Source: Spyradosoma sp004558035 (GTDB taxonomy: Bacteria > Verrucomicrobiota > Verrucomicrobiia > Opitutales > UBA953). Taken from it: a stretch of DNA of 64,000 nucleotides. Shown one piece after another: positions 7,112-14,838 of this stretch. The first letter of the stretch is position 1. Every line of letters starts with the position of its first letter. Where the stretch lies: assembly GCF_050314555.1 (NCBI RefSeq), contig NZ_JBNPNH010000004.1:153031-217030 (forward strand). The letters run 5' to 3'. Both the position numbers and the translations under genes were made by a program. The notes under the pieces are model-generated. The model saw only the letters and a list, made by a program, of their open reading frames with translations, searched no databases and was not told the DNA's origin.

Positions 7112-8422
7112 TCACGCGACGAGCTTGGCGCGGATCAGCCCGCGCACGACGTCGGCGAGCGAAGCGTCTTCGAGACGCTCGACGATCTCCTCCATGAAGC
7201 CGTGGACGAGCAGCGTGCGCGCCTCCTCCGGCGGCAGGCCGCGCTGGAGCAGATAAAACAGCTGCTCGGGATCGATCGTGCCCGTCGTCGCGCCGTGAGA
7301 GCAGCGGACGTCGTTCGCGTCGATTTCGAGCCCCGGCAGCGAATGCGCCTCCGCGTCTTCGGAAAGAATCAGATTGCGGCAGGACTGCACGGCGTCCGTG
7401 CCCTGCGCGATTTTGTCGACGACGATGTTCCCGCCGAAAATCGTGCGCGCGCGGTCGAGCAGCGCGTTCTTGAAGAGCAGACGCGAGGTCGCGCCCGGCG
7501 CGAGGTGCCGCTGAATCGTGCGCTGGTCGATTTCCTGATCGGCGCTCGCGACCGCGAGCGAGAAACTCTCCGCGTTCGCGCCGCGCCCTTCGAGCCGGAG
7601 CTCCGTCGTCGCGCGCGCGTGCGCCGCGCCGAGATTGATCGCGACGCCGCGGACGTTCGCGTTCTCGCGCGCGTGCGTCCATTCCATGTGGTGGAAGCGC
7701 GCGGCGGCGTCGAGCACCTGGACGCTCCTGCGCGCGACGTCCGCGCCCGCCTTCGCGAAGATTTCCGTGCGCGAGACGACGAGCCCGCCGACGTCCGCGT
7801 CCGCCGACAGATAAAAATCCGCGACGCGCGCCGACACGTTTTCCTCCGCGACGACGAGCGCGTACGGGAACGTCGCGCCGCGTTTCGCGACCGACCAGTT
7901 GTAGACCGCGAACGGCTTTTCGATCTTCGCGCCCGCAGGAACGCGCAGCAGATACGCGCCGCCGAACGCGTAGGCGCGGTGCAGCGCGGCGAATTTTTCC
8001 GAGCACACGCCGCCGCCGGAAGCGAAGACGCAGTCCCGGACTTCCTCGATCGCCTCCGGCGCGAGCCGCGAAAACGGCGCGAACGTCACGCCCGCGCGCG
8101 CGGCCTCGTCGGACAGCGAGCACGCGACGAGCCGGTCGTCCGCGAAGACGAGCGTTCCCGCGGTCTCGGCGATCTTGTCCGAGCGCGCGACGAGCGCGGC
8201 GGCGGCCTCGGCGGAGACGTCGCCGGGGAGCGAAAACCCGTCGAACGACACGTCGGAAAGCCTCGCGAAACGCCATTCCTCCATCGTGCGGTTCGGCATG
8301 GGAAGCGCGCTGAAATCCGCCCACGAGCACTCGCGCGCGCCCGCGAAGACGTCGCTTTTCCCGCGCTCGGCGAGCGCCGCGCGGAACGTGTTTTCGTCCG
8401 AAATGCTGTTTGAGATATTCAT
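7112..8422 (-). CDS. sufD: Fe-S cluster assembly protein SufD
   Basis: 436 residues starting MNISNSISDENTF at the ATG at 8422. The C-terminal half carries the SufB/SufD beta-helix signature (RCSHGATTGTIDPEQLFYLLQRGLP), including the conserved SufD His in CSHG. The N-terminal region is acidic and helical, and MEEWRFARL is the usual SufD N-terminal motif. SufD joins SufB and the ATPase SufC in the SufBC2D scaffold that builds [Fe-S] clusters in the cytosol. The gene starts 5 nt after the sufB stop, so the two are co-translated. sufC, which usually sits with them, is not in the window. The frame carries several copies of the iterated octamer. Confidence 0.93.
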   Translation of the reverse strand: MNISNSISDENTFRAALAERGKSDVFAGARECSWADFSALPMPNRTMEEWRFARLSDVSFDGFSLPGDVSAEAAAALVARSDKIAETAGTLVFADDRLVACSLSDEAARAGVTFAPFSRLAPEAIEEVRDCVFASGGGVCSEKFAALHRAYAFGGAYLLRVPAGAKIEKPFAVYNWSVAKRGATFPYALVVAEENVSARVADFYLSADADVGGLVVSRTEIFAKAGADVARRSVQVLDAAARFHHMEWTHARENANVRGVAINLGAAHARATTELRLEGRGANAESFSLAVASADQEIDQRTIQRHLAPGATSRLLFKNALLDRARTIFGGNIVVDKIAQGTDAVQSCRNLILSEDAEAHSLPGLEIDANDVRCSHGATTGTIDPEQLFYLLQRGLPPEEARTLLVHGFMEEIVERLEDASLADVVRGLIRAKLVA

Positions 8423-8427
8423 GGTGT

Positions 8428-9852
8428 TCACGCGACGGAGCCTTCCATTTCCATTTCGATGAGGCGCTTGAGCTCGACGGAGTATTCCATCGGGAATTCC
8501 TTGACGAGGTCGTTCACGAAGCCGTTGACGGCGAGGCTCATCGCCTCCGCCTCCGTCAGCCCGCGCTGGCGCATGTAGAAGATCTGCTCGGCGGAGATTT
8601 TGGAGACGCTCGCCTCGTGCTGCGTCTGCGAGGCGTTCCCGCGCACCGTGATCGCCGGATACGTTCCCGTGGCGGAATTTTCGTTGATGAGCAGCGTGTG
8701 GCACTCGCTGTTGTTTTTGCAGCCCTTGAGATGCTTCGGGATCGAGACGAGCCCGCGGTAGTTCGCGCGGCCCTCGCCCGTGGAGACGGATTTGGAGATG
8801 ATGTTCGACGTCGTGCCGTCCGCGAGGTGAATCATCTTCGCGCCCGTGTCCTGCACCTGGCCCGTGTGCGCGAGCGCGATGGAGAGCACTTCGCCGCGCG
8901 CGCGCGCGCCCTTGAGAATCACGCCCGGGTACTTCATCGTGAGGCGCGAGCCGATGTTGCAGTCCACCCAGCGGATTTCCGCGTCCTCCATCGCCAGACC
9001 GCGCTGCGTGACGAGGTTGTAGATGTTCGACGCCCAGTTCTGCACGGTGACGTACTGGATCTTCGCGCCCTTGAGCGCGACGAGCTCGACGACGCCCGAG
9101 TGCAGCGTCGCCGTGTCGAAGCGCGGCGCCGTGCAGCCTTCCATGTAAACGAGCTCCGCGCCCTCGTCGGCGATGATCAGCGTGCGCTCGAACTGCCCGA
9201 AATTCTCCGCGTTGATGCGGAAATACGCCTGCAGCGGCTGCGCGACCTTCACGCCCTTGGGCACGTAAACGAACGAGCCGCCGGAAAAGCACGCGCCGTT
9301 GAGCGCGGAAAACTTGCTGTCCGCCGTCGGGATCACCTTGCCGAACCACGGGCGGAAAATGTCCGCGTATTTCGTCAGCCCTTCGAGCGGCCCGACGAAG
9401 ACGACGCCCTGCTTTTCGAGGTCGCTCTTGAGCCGCGAATACGCGGATTCGGAGTCGAACTGCGCGTCCACGCCCGCGAGAAACTTGCGCTCCTGCTCGG
9501 GCACGCCGAGGCGCTCGAACGTGCTCTTCACGTCGTCGGGAACGTCGTCCCACGAGCTCGCGCCCGCCTTGCTCTTGGCGAGGTAATAGCGGATCTTGTC
9601 GAAATCCACGCCCGCGATCTCCTTCGGCGCCCAGTGCGTCGGCATCGGTTTTTCGCGGAAGATCCCGAGCGCTTTTTTGCGGAAGGCGCGGATCCAGTCG
9701 GGCTCGCCCTTGGCGTCGGAAATGTAGTCGATGACGCGCTCGCTCAGGCCCAGCCCGGCGTCCAGCGCGTAATCCTGCGCGACGGAAAAATCTCCCGCCG
9801 AACGGTCGATGTTGATGGCGTCGGGCGCCTTTTTTCCGGAAGTTTCGCTCAT
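8428..9852 (-). CDS. sufB: Fe-S cluster assembly protein SufB
   Basis: 474 residues starting MSETSGKKAP at the ATG at 9852; the frame stays open upstream into a repeat, which is ignored. SufB is the scaffold subunit of SufBCD. Typical features include FRKKALGIFREKPMPTHWAP near the N-terminus, LNGACFSGGSFVYVPKGV, MEGCTAPRFDTATLHSGVVE, and the C-terminal NNSECHTLLINENSATGTYP with its conserved Cys. Length and sequence fit the family well. It heads a two-gene sufB-sufD operon whose upstream region is a dispersed repeat (9970-10078). Iterated octamers are sparse here (three seen), consistent with strong protein-level constraint. Confidence 0.96.
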   Translation of the reverse strand: MSETSGKKAPDAINIDRSAGDFSVAQDYALDAGLGLSERVIDYISDAKGEPDWIRAFRKKALGIFREKPMPTHWAPKEIAGVDFDKIRYYLAKSKAGASSWDDVPDDVKSTFERLGVPEQERKFLAGVDAQFDSESAYSRLKSDLEKQGVVFVGPLEGLTKYADIFRPWFGKVIPTADSKFSALNGACFSGGSFVYVPKGVKVAQPLQAYFRINAENFGQFERTLIIADEGAELVYMEGCTAPRFDTATLHSGVVELVALKGAKIQYVTVQNWASNIYNLVTQRGLAMEDAEIRWVDCNIGSRLTMKYPGVILKGARARGEVLSIALAHTGQVQDTGAKMIHLADGTTSNIISKSVSTGEGRANYRGLVSIPKHLKGCKNNSECHTLLINENSATGTYPAITVRGNASQTQHEASVSKISAEQIFYMRQRGLTEAEAMSLAVNGFVNDLVKEFPMEYSVELKRLIEMEMEGSVA

Positions 9853-10166
9853 AAAAAATTTAACGGGAAAAGCTATTGCGTTCCCGCCGCCTCCGCAAGC
9901 GCGAACGCGCGTTCCCGCGGACGCGAACTTTCCCGCGGATTCCACGGATTTCCGCGGATTTTTCGGAACCGCAAAGTCAAAGAAAGTTAAAGAAAGTTTT
10001 AAAGGGGGCGGCATGGCTCCACGCTTCGCTTGCCTGACGTTTCCTCGAAATCCGCCTGCGCAAACTTCCCTTTAAACTTTAACCCTTAAGCTTTAAGCTT
10101 TCTTCTCGGGGCTGAATCAATCCCTTGAAATCCCCGAAATCCCTGTTCGTTTTCGCGTTCCCGCGC
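9853..10166. repeat. gene-free interval with AAGTTAAAGGAAG-family repeat copy
   Basis: No gene is visible between the sufB start and the promoter at 10167. The core, 9970-10078, starts CGCAAAGTCAAAGAAAG and ends CGCAAACTTCCCTTTAAAC, matching copies at 16721-16815 and 17179-17262. Here the central hairpin found in those copies is replaced by a longer unrelated insert (GGCATGGCTCC to GCCTGACG). Repeated CTTTAAGCTTTAAGC lies next to it at about 10083-10101 and recurs inverted at 26009-26040. Two iterated octamers lie at 9889-9920. Confidence 0.7.
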
Positions 10167-10196
10167 TTGAAAACGCGGCGGCGGCGCGCTTATTAT
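10167..10196 (+). promoter_or_regulatory. sigma-70-like promoter of the metallophosphoesterase gene
   Basis: TTGAAA at 10167-10172 and TATTAT at 10191-10196 are separated by 18 nt in an otherwise GC-rich stretch. The predicted transcription start near 10203 gives a leader of about 30 nt to the TTG start at 10234. Confidence 0.5.
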
Positions 10197-10233
10197 CGCC
10201 GCAGCAATTTTAACCGCCGACCGAAAGAACGCC

Positions 10234-10854
10234 TTGAGATACTACATCGCAGACTGCCATTTTTTTCACCGCTCGCTCAACGACCGCATGGACTGCCGCG
10301 GCTTCGAGAGCGCCGAGGCGATGAACGAATACATGATCGCGAAATGGAACGCCAAAGTGCGCCCGAACGACGAGGTCGTCGTGCTCGGCGATTTTTCCTA
10401 CGGCACCGCCGAAGAGACCGACGCCGTGCTGAAGCGGCTCAAAGGGCGGCTCTACCTCGTCGAAGGCAATCACGACGCGCCGTCCGCGAAGAACCCGCGC
10501 TTCGTCTGGGTGCTCCCGTACAAGGAGCTCCACGACAACGGCCGCAAGGTCGTCCTCTCGCACTACCCGATCATGTGCTACAACGGGCAGTACCGGATTT
10601 CCGCCTCGGGCAAGCCGCGCGCCTACATGCTCTACGGGCACGTGCACGATTCGTTCGACCAGCGGCTGCTGGAGAAATTTCAGGCGATCACGCGCGCGAC
10701 GAAGCGCGAGATCTACGGGCACGAGGAACCGGTGCCGATCCCGTGCAACATGATCAACTGCTTCTGCAAATACTCGGACTACACGCCGCTCTCGCTCGAC
10801 GAGTGGATCGAGAACGACCTCGCCCGCCGCGCCGCCGCGTCTCCGGAAGCGTGA
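10234..10854 (+). CDS. calcineurin-like metallophosphoesterase
   Basis: 206 residues from a TTG at 10234 (MRYYIADCHFFH). The TTG is chosen because the next ATG would remove the first metal-binding motif. Metallophosphoesterase motifs appear in order: D-x-H (DCHFFH, residues 7-12), GDFSYG near 52, GNHD near 78, the lone His in LSHYP near 108, and GHVHD near 132. Together these bind two metal ions and hydrolyse phosphoester bonds. The small size and the H-F-F-H start resemble the group of short bacterial phosphoesterases often annotated as hydrolases of unknown substrate. It is a single gene with its own promoter. Confidence 0.88.
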   Translation: MRYYIADCHFFHRSLNDRMDCRGFESAEAMNEYMIAKWNAKVRPNDEVVVLGDFSYGTAEETDAVLKRLKGRLYLVEGNHDAPSAKNPRFVWVLPYKELHDNGRKVVLSHYPIMCYNGQYRISASGKPRAYMLYGHVHDSFDQRLLEKFQAITRATKREIYGHEEPVPIPCNMINCFCKYSDYTPLSLDEWIENDLARRAAASPEA

Positions 10855-10950
10855 ACGGCGGGCGCGCGCCGCGACTCTTACGGCTTGTCCGCGGAGGAGA
10901 AAGACTGTAAAATCGCCGCCATTACAAACCGAGAGAGCTTATTCCGTCAG

Positions 10951-11064
10951 ATGAGTCTTCACGCAAGCAGCGCGATCGCGCGTTCCCGCGCGGAGTTTCG
11001 CCGCGAAATCTTCCGCGGCGGCGTCCGCGCGCGCCCGCGTCCCGGAAAGGAGGCGTCGTGCTGA
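10951..11064 (+). CDS. possible 37-residue leader ORF overlapping the kinase start
   Basis: An ATG at 10951 opens 37 codons (MSLHASSAIARSRAEFRREI...) ending in a TGA at 11062-11064, so it overlaps the GTG start of the next gene by 7 nt. The peptide is Arg-rich with no recognised family. It might be a translational-coupling leader, or simply chance in GC-rich DNA. The strong Shine-Dalgarno for the kinase lies inside it. Confidence 0.25.
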   Translation: MSLHASSAIARSRAEFRREIFRGGVRARPRPGKEASC

Positions 11065-11828
11065 AGTCCGCCCGCGTCGGCGAGTGGCGCGTGCTCTGCG
11101 AAGCGGAGCGCGCGGAAGCGCTCCTGCGCCTTTTCGAGCGGCTGGTCGCCGACGACTGGACGGGCGTCGAGCGCCTCGAATTCGCCTCGACGACGGGGCG
11201 CGTCTTCAAGATCCGCACGGCGGCGGGAACGTTCGTCTTCAAGCACGAGCGGCGGGAACACCATTCGGCGGACCACCGCTGGCAGTCGTTCTTCTTCGGC
11301 TCGAACACGCGCCGGCTGATCCGGGCGCTGGACCGCGCGGGCGCTCGGAATTTCCCGGCGGCGGAAGTCTTTCTCGCCGCGGACCGCTACCGCTTCGGCT
11401 CGGTCGTCGAATCCTACCTGCTCGCGGAATTCGTCGAGGGCGAGACGCTCGGACGCGTTCCCGGCTACCGCGAAAAATACGGCGCGGAGGTCGCGGCGCT
11501 GCTCGCCCGCCTGCACGCGGCGGGGCTGGTGCACGGCGACGTGCACGAGCGCAATTTCGTGCTCGGCGCGGCGGGAACGCCCTACGCCGGCAGAGTCGTC
11601 GGCATCGATCTTTCCGGCAAGCGCGCGACGCGCTACACGCGCGCGGAAGACCGCATCCGCCTGCGCCGCACGTTCGGCGTGGAAAATCCGGTGCGCGACC
11701 TCGGCGCGCGCGTCTTCGAGCTGCGCGTGCGTCTGCGCAACTTCTTCCGACGCCTGCGCGGCCGCGCGGAAATCAACGCCGAACTGCTGCTGCCGGCGGA
11801 AGGCGGAAAGAAAGGATCCCCGCAATGA
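11058..11828 (+). CDS. LPS core sugar kinase (WaaP/WaaY/Kdo-kinase-like)
   Basis: 256 residues from a GTG at 11058, chosen because AAAGGAGG (11046-11053) lies just upstream, one of the few strong Shine-Dalgarno sites in the window. The fold is a protein-kinase-like LPS sugar kinase: FVFKHER near 57-63 supplies the ATP-binding Lys, LVHGDVHERNFVLG near 157-170 is the catalytic loop, and IDLSGKR near 185 takes the place of the metal-binding DFG. These enzymes phosphorylate heptose or Kdo of the LPS inner core at the cytoplasmic face. It overlaps the following glycosyltransferase by ATGA, so the two are translationally coupled. The exact sugar acceptor is unknown. Confidence 0.8.
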   Translation: MLKSARVGEWRVLCEAERAEALLRLFERLVADDWTGVERLEFASTTGRVFKIRTAAGTFVFKHERREHHSADHRWQSFFFGSNTRRLIRALDRAGARNFPAAEVFLAADRYRFGSVVESYLLAEFVEGETLGRVPGYREKYGAEVAALLARLHAAGLVHGDVHERNFVLGAAGTPYAGRVVGIDLSGKRATRYTRAEDRIRLRRTFGVENPVRDLGARVFELRVRLRNFFRRLRGRAEINAELLLPAEGGKKGSPQ

Positions 11829-12964
11829 AGATCGCGATGGGCATTTTCCGCTGGTTCCCGTACGGCGGCCTGCAGAAGGACTTCCTGCGCATGGCGGAGC
11901 TGCTCGCCGAGCGCGGGCACGTCGTCTTCGCCTACTGCGGGAACGGCTCCGAGGACATTCCCGCCGACGCGCGCGGCATCCGCTGGACGCGCCTCGCGAC
12001 GCCGGGGTTGACGAATCACGCGCGCGCCAGGGCGTTCGAAAGCCGCTTCGCCGCCGCCTGCCGGCGGGAACGCTTCGACTGCGTCGTGGGCTTCAACAAG
12101 ATGGCGGGGCTGGATTTTTACTTCGCGGGCGACACCTGTCTCGCCGAGCGCACGCGCGCGCGCCGCTGCGGCTCCCTGCTGCGGCTGCTCCCGCGCTACG
12201 CGACGTTCCTTTCGCTCGAGCGCGCGGTGTTCTCGCCGGGCTCGGCGACGAAGATCTTCACGATCGCCGACCGCCAGCGGCAGAGCTACGAGCGCTGCTG
12301 GGGCACGCCGCGGGAACGCTTCGTCTCCGTGCCCTTCGGCATGGACGCGCGCTGCGGCAACGTCAGGAATCCGGCGGCGGCGCGGGAACGCAAGCGGCGG
12401 GAGCTCGGGCTCGCGCCGGGCGATTTCGCGGTCGCGCTCGTCGGCTCGGACTTCAAGCGCAAGGGCGCGGCGCGCGCGATCGCGGCGGTCGCGGCGCTGC
12501 CGGAAACGCTTTATGCGCGGACGAAGCTTTTTCTCGTCGGCGCCTCGGACGCGGAGAAGTTCAACGCGTTCGCGGCGGAGCTGGGCGCGCGCGACGCCGT
12601 GCGCGTGCTGGGCGAACGCGACGACGTTCCCGAGCTGATGTGCGCCGCGGATTTGCTCGTCCACCCCGCGCTCGAAGAGGCGGGCGGGAGCGTCCTGCTC
12701 GAAGCCGCCGTCTCGGGCCTGCCCGTGGTGTGCACGGACGTGTGCGGCTTCGCGCCGAAGATCGCGCAATGGGCGGGCGGCACGGTGCTGCCCTCGCCGT
12801 TCCGGCAGACGGAGCTGAATTTCGCGCTCGAGCGCGCGGTCGCCGAATTCGCCGCCGCGGGCGAGGCGCGCCGCTTCCCGCCGCCCGCGCTGCAGCGGCT
12901 GACGCGCGAGGAGGCGCTCGTCGAATGCGTGGAACGCTTCTGCGCGGAAAGGCAAAAACGCTGA
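11825..12964 (+). CDS. GT4 glycosyltransferase, LPS core type (WaaG-like)
   Basis: 379 residues. The N-terminal motif FRWFPYGGLQKDFLRMAELL matches the WaaG (LPS glucosyltransferase I) opening, where GGLQ contacts the donor. The C-terminal Rossmann domain carries the GT4 E-x7-E motif in EEAGGSVLLEA near residues 282-290, preceded by ERDDVPELMCAADLLVHPA. Enzymes of this type add a hexose to the LPS inner core using a nucleotide sugar on the cytoplasmic side of the inner membrane. Its ATG overlaps the stop of the kinase gene, and two ABC transporters follow within 11 bp, so the four genes probably form one envelope-glycolipid operon. Donor and acceptor are not determinable here. Confidence 0.85.
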   Translation: MKIAMGIFRWFPYGGLQKDFLRMAELLAERGHVVFAYCGNGSEDIPADARGIRWTRLATPGLTNHARARAFESRFAAACRRERFDCVVGFNKMAGLDFYFAGDTCLAERTRARRCGSLLRLLPRYATFLSLERAVFSPGSATKIFTIADRQRQSYERCWGTPRERFVSVPFGMDARCGNVRNPAAARERKRRELGLAPGDFAVALVGSDFKRKGAARAIAAVAALPETLYARTKLFLVGASDAEKFNAFAAELGARDAVRVLGERDDVPELMCAADLLVHPALEEAGGSVLLEAAVSGLPVVCTDVCGFAPKIAQWAGGTVLPSPFRQTELNFALERAVAEFAAAGEARRFPPPALQRLTREEALVECVERFCAERQKR

Positions 12965-12975
12965 GCGTTCCCGCG

Positions 12976-14838
12976 ATGGCTTCCGGCAAAAAAGCGAAGA
13001 GTAGAAAGGACGCGGCGTCGGCGTTCCGCACGTACCGCGCGCTGTGGCGGCGCTTCCTCTCGCCGTACCGCGGCACGCTGCTCGTCGCTGTGATCTGCGG
13101 CGGCTTCGCGGCGGCGACGGCGGGCTTCGGCCTGCCGATGATGATGGACAAGGTCTTCCCGATCGTCTTCGGCGAAAAGCCGCTCCCGGAATTTCTCCGC
13201 GCCTTCGTGGAATCTCACGTTCCCGCCGAGGACGTTCCCGCGCTGACGATGTGGACCGCCGCCGCCGCGATGCCGCTGCTGATGCTCTTCCGCGGCGCGT
13301 TCGCGTTCGCGAACACCTACCTCATCAGCAAGATCGGCATGCGCGTGCTCGAGGACCTGCGCCTCAAGATTTTCGCGCGCATCCAGGAACTGCCGCTCGC
13401 CTATCACGACCGCGTCTCGCGCGGCGACCTGCTGGCGACGACGATCTTCTACACGCAGAACCTGCAGCAGAACGCGCTTTCGGTGACGAACGACCTCGTC
13501 ATCCAGCCGCTCACGCTGCTCGCCGCCCTCGGCTTTCTCGCCTACCAGGCGCTGACGAACGACGAAGTCGGCCTGCTGCTGCTCAATCTGCTCGTCGCCG
13601 CCGCCGCGATTCCGGCGACGAAGCAGGTCGGCAAAAAAATCATCGAGCGCATGCGGATGATGCTGTGCGGCCTGAACGACATCGCGACGACCGTCTCGCA
13701 GAACCTCGCCGCCCAGCGCGAGGTGCGCGCGTTCGGGCTGGAGGAACAGCAGACCGAGCAGCTGCGCGGGCAGATCCGCGCGCTCGTCTCCGCCCTGTTC
13801 AAGCTTTCCGCGTGGAAGCAGGCGCTCACGCCCGTCATCGAGATCCTCAGCGTGCTCGCGCTCGCGTTCTCGCTCTTCATGGGCGTGCGCGGCGGGATCT
13901 CGCTCACGCAGTTCACGGCGATCGCGCTCGCGCTCTACTATTGCTACGACCCGATCAAGCGCCTCGGCGAAGTCTACAACTCGCTCCAGCTCGCGAACGT
14001 CGCCCTCGGCGGCGTGGACGCCGTGATTCACGCCAAGGACGAGATGCCCGAGCCCGCCGAGCCCGAGCCGCTGCGCGACGTGCGCGGGAACGTCGAGTTC
14101 GCCGGCGTCTCCTTCGCCTACAAGCCGGGCGTGCCCGTGCTGCGCGACGTGAACGTGCGCGTTCCCGCCGGGCAGATCGTCGCCCTCGTCGGCCCTTCCG
14201 GCTCGGGCAAGACGACGTTCATCAACCTGCTCTGCCGCTTTTACGACGTCTCCGCGGGCGCGGTGAAGATCGACGGCCGCGACGTGCGCGGGATCTCCCG
14301 CGCCGACCGCACCGCCGCGATCGGCCTCGTCTCGCAGTCGCCCGTGCTCTTCCGCGGGAGCGTCCGCGACAACATCCGCATCGGCAGGCCCGACGCGGAC
14401 GACGCCGCCGTCGAACGCGCGGGCGCGCTCGCCGCCGTCGAAGACTTCGTCCGCGAGCGCCCCGAAGGCTACGACCGCGCCGTCGGCGAAGGCGGCGAAG
14501 GGCTTTCCGGAGGCCAGCGCCAGCGCGTCTCCGTCGCGCGCGCGTTTCTCAAGAACGCCCCGATTCTCGTGCTCGACGAGGCGACGGCTTCGCTCGACAT
14601 GCTCAGCGAGGAAAAGATCCAGCGCTCGCTCGACGAGCTGATGAAGGGGCACACGACGTTCATCATCGCGCACCGCTTCTCGACGATCCGCCGCGCGCAG
14701 CGCATTCTCGTCTTCGAGAGCGGCCGCGTCGTCGCGGACGGCCCGCACGCCGAACTTTACGAAAAATCCGCGCTCTACCGCGAGCTCTACGACCGCCAGG
14801 TCGCCGAAGCCGCGCGCGCGGGGAAAGGCGAAAAATGA
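12976..14838 (+). CDS. MsbA-like ABC exporter (fused membrane and ATPase domains), first of two
   Basis: 620 residues. The N-terminal half has six membrane helices, with a periplasmic loop of about 45 residues (GEKPLPEFLRAFVESHVPAED) between the first two. The C-terminal ABC domain has Walker A GPSGSGKTTF near 406, the signature LSGGQRQRVSVARA near 509, Walker B ILVLDEATASLD near 532 and the H-loop IIAHRFST. All catalytic residues are present. Such half-transporters flip lipid A or other glycolipids across the inner membrane. It starts 11 bp after the glycosyltransferase and its stop overlaps the next ABC gene (ATGA), suggesting a heterodimeric exporter. Confidence 0.9.
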   Translation: MASGKKAKSRKDAASAFRTYRALWRRFLSPYRGTLLVAVICGGFAAATAGFGLPMMMDKVFPIVFGEKPLPEFLRAFVESHVPAEDVPALTMWTAAAAMPLLMLFRGAFAFANTYLISKIGMRVLEDLRLKIFARIQELPLAYHDRVSRGDLLATTIFYTQNLQQNALSVTNDLVIQPLTLLAALGFLAYQALTNDEVGLLLLNLLVAAAAIPATKQVGKKIIERMRMMLCGLNDIATTVSQNLAAQREVRAFGLEEQQTEQLRGQIRALVSALFKLSAWKQALTPVIEILSVLALAFSLFMGVRGGISLTQFTAIALALYYCYDPIKRLGEVYNSLQLANVALGGVDAVIHAKDEMPEPAEPEPLRDVRGNVEFAGVSFAYKPGVPVLRDVNVRVPAGQIVALVGPSGSGKTTFINLLCRFYDVSAGAVKIDGRDVRGISRADRTAAIGLVSQSPVLFRGSVRDNIRIGRPDADDAAVERAGALAAVEDFVRERPEGYDRAVGEGGEGLSGGQRQRVSVARAFLKNAPILVLDEATASLDMLSEEKIQRSLDELMKGHTTFIIAHRFSTIRRAQRILVFESGRVVADGPHAELYEKSALYRELYDRQVAEAARAGKGEK

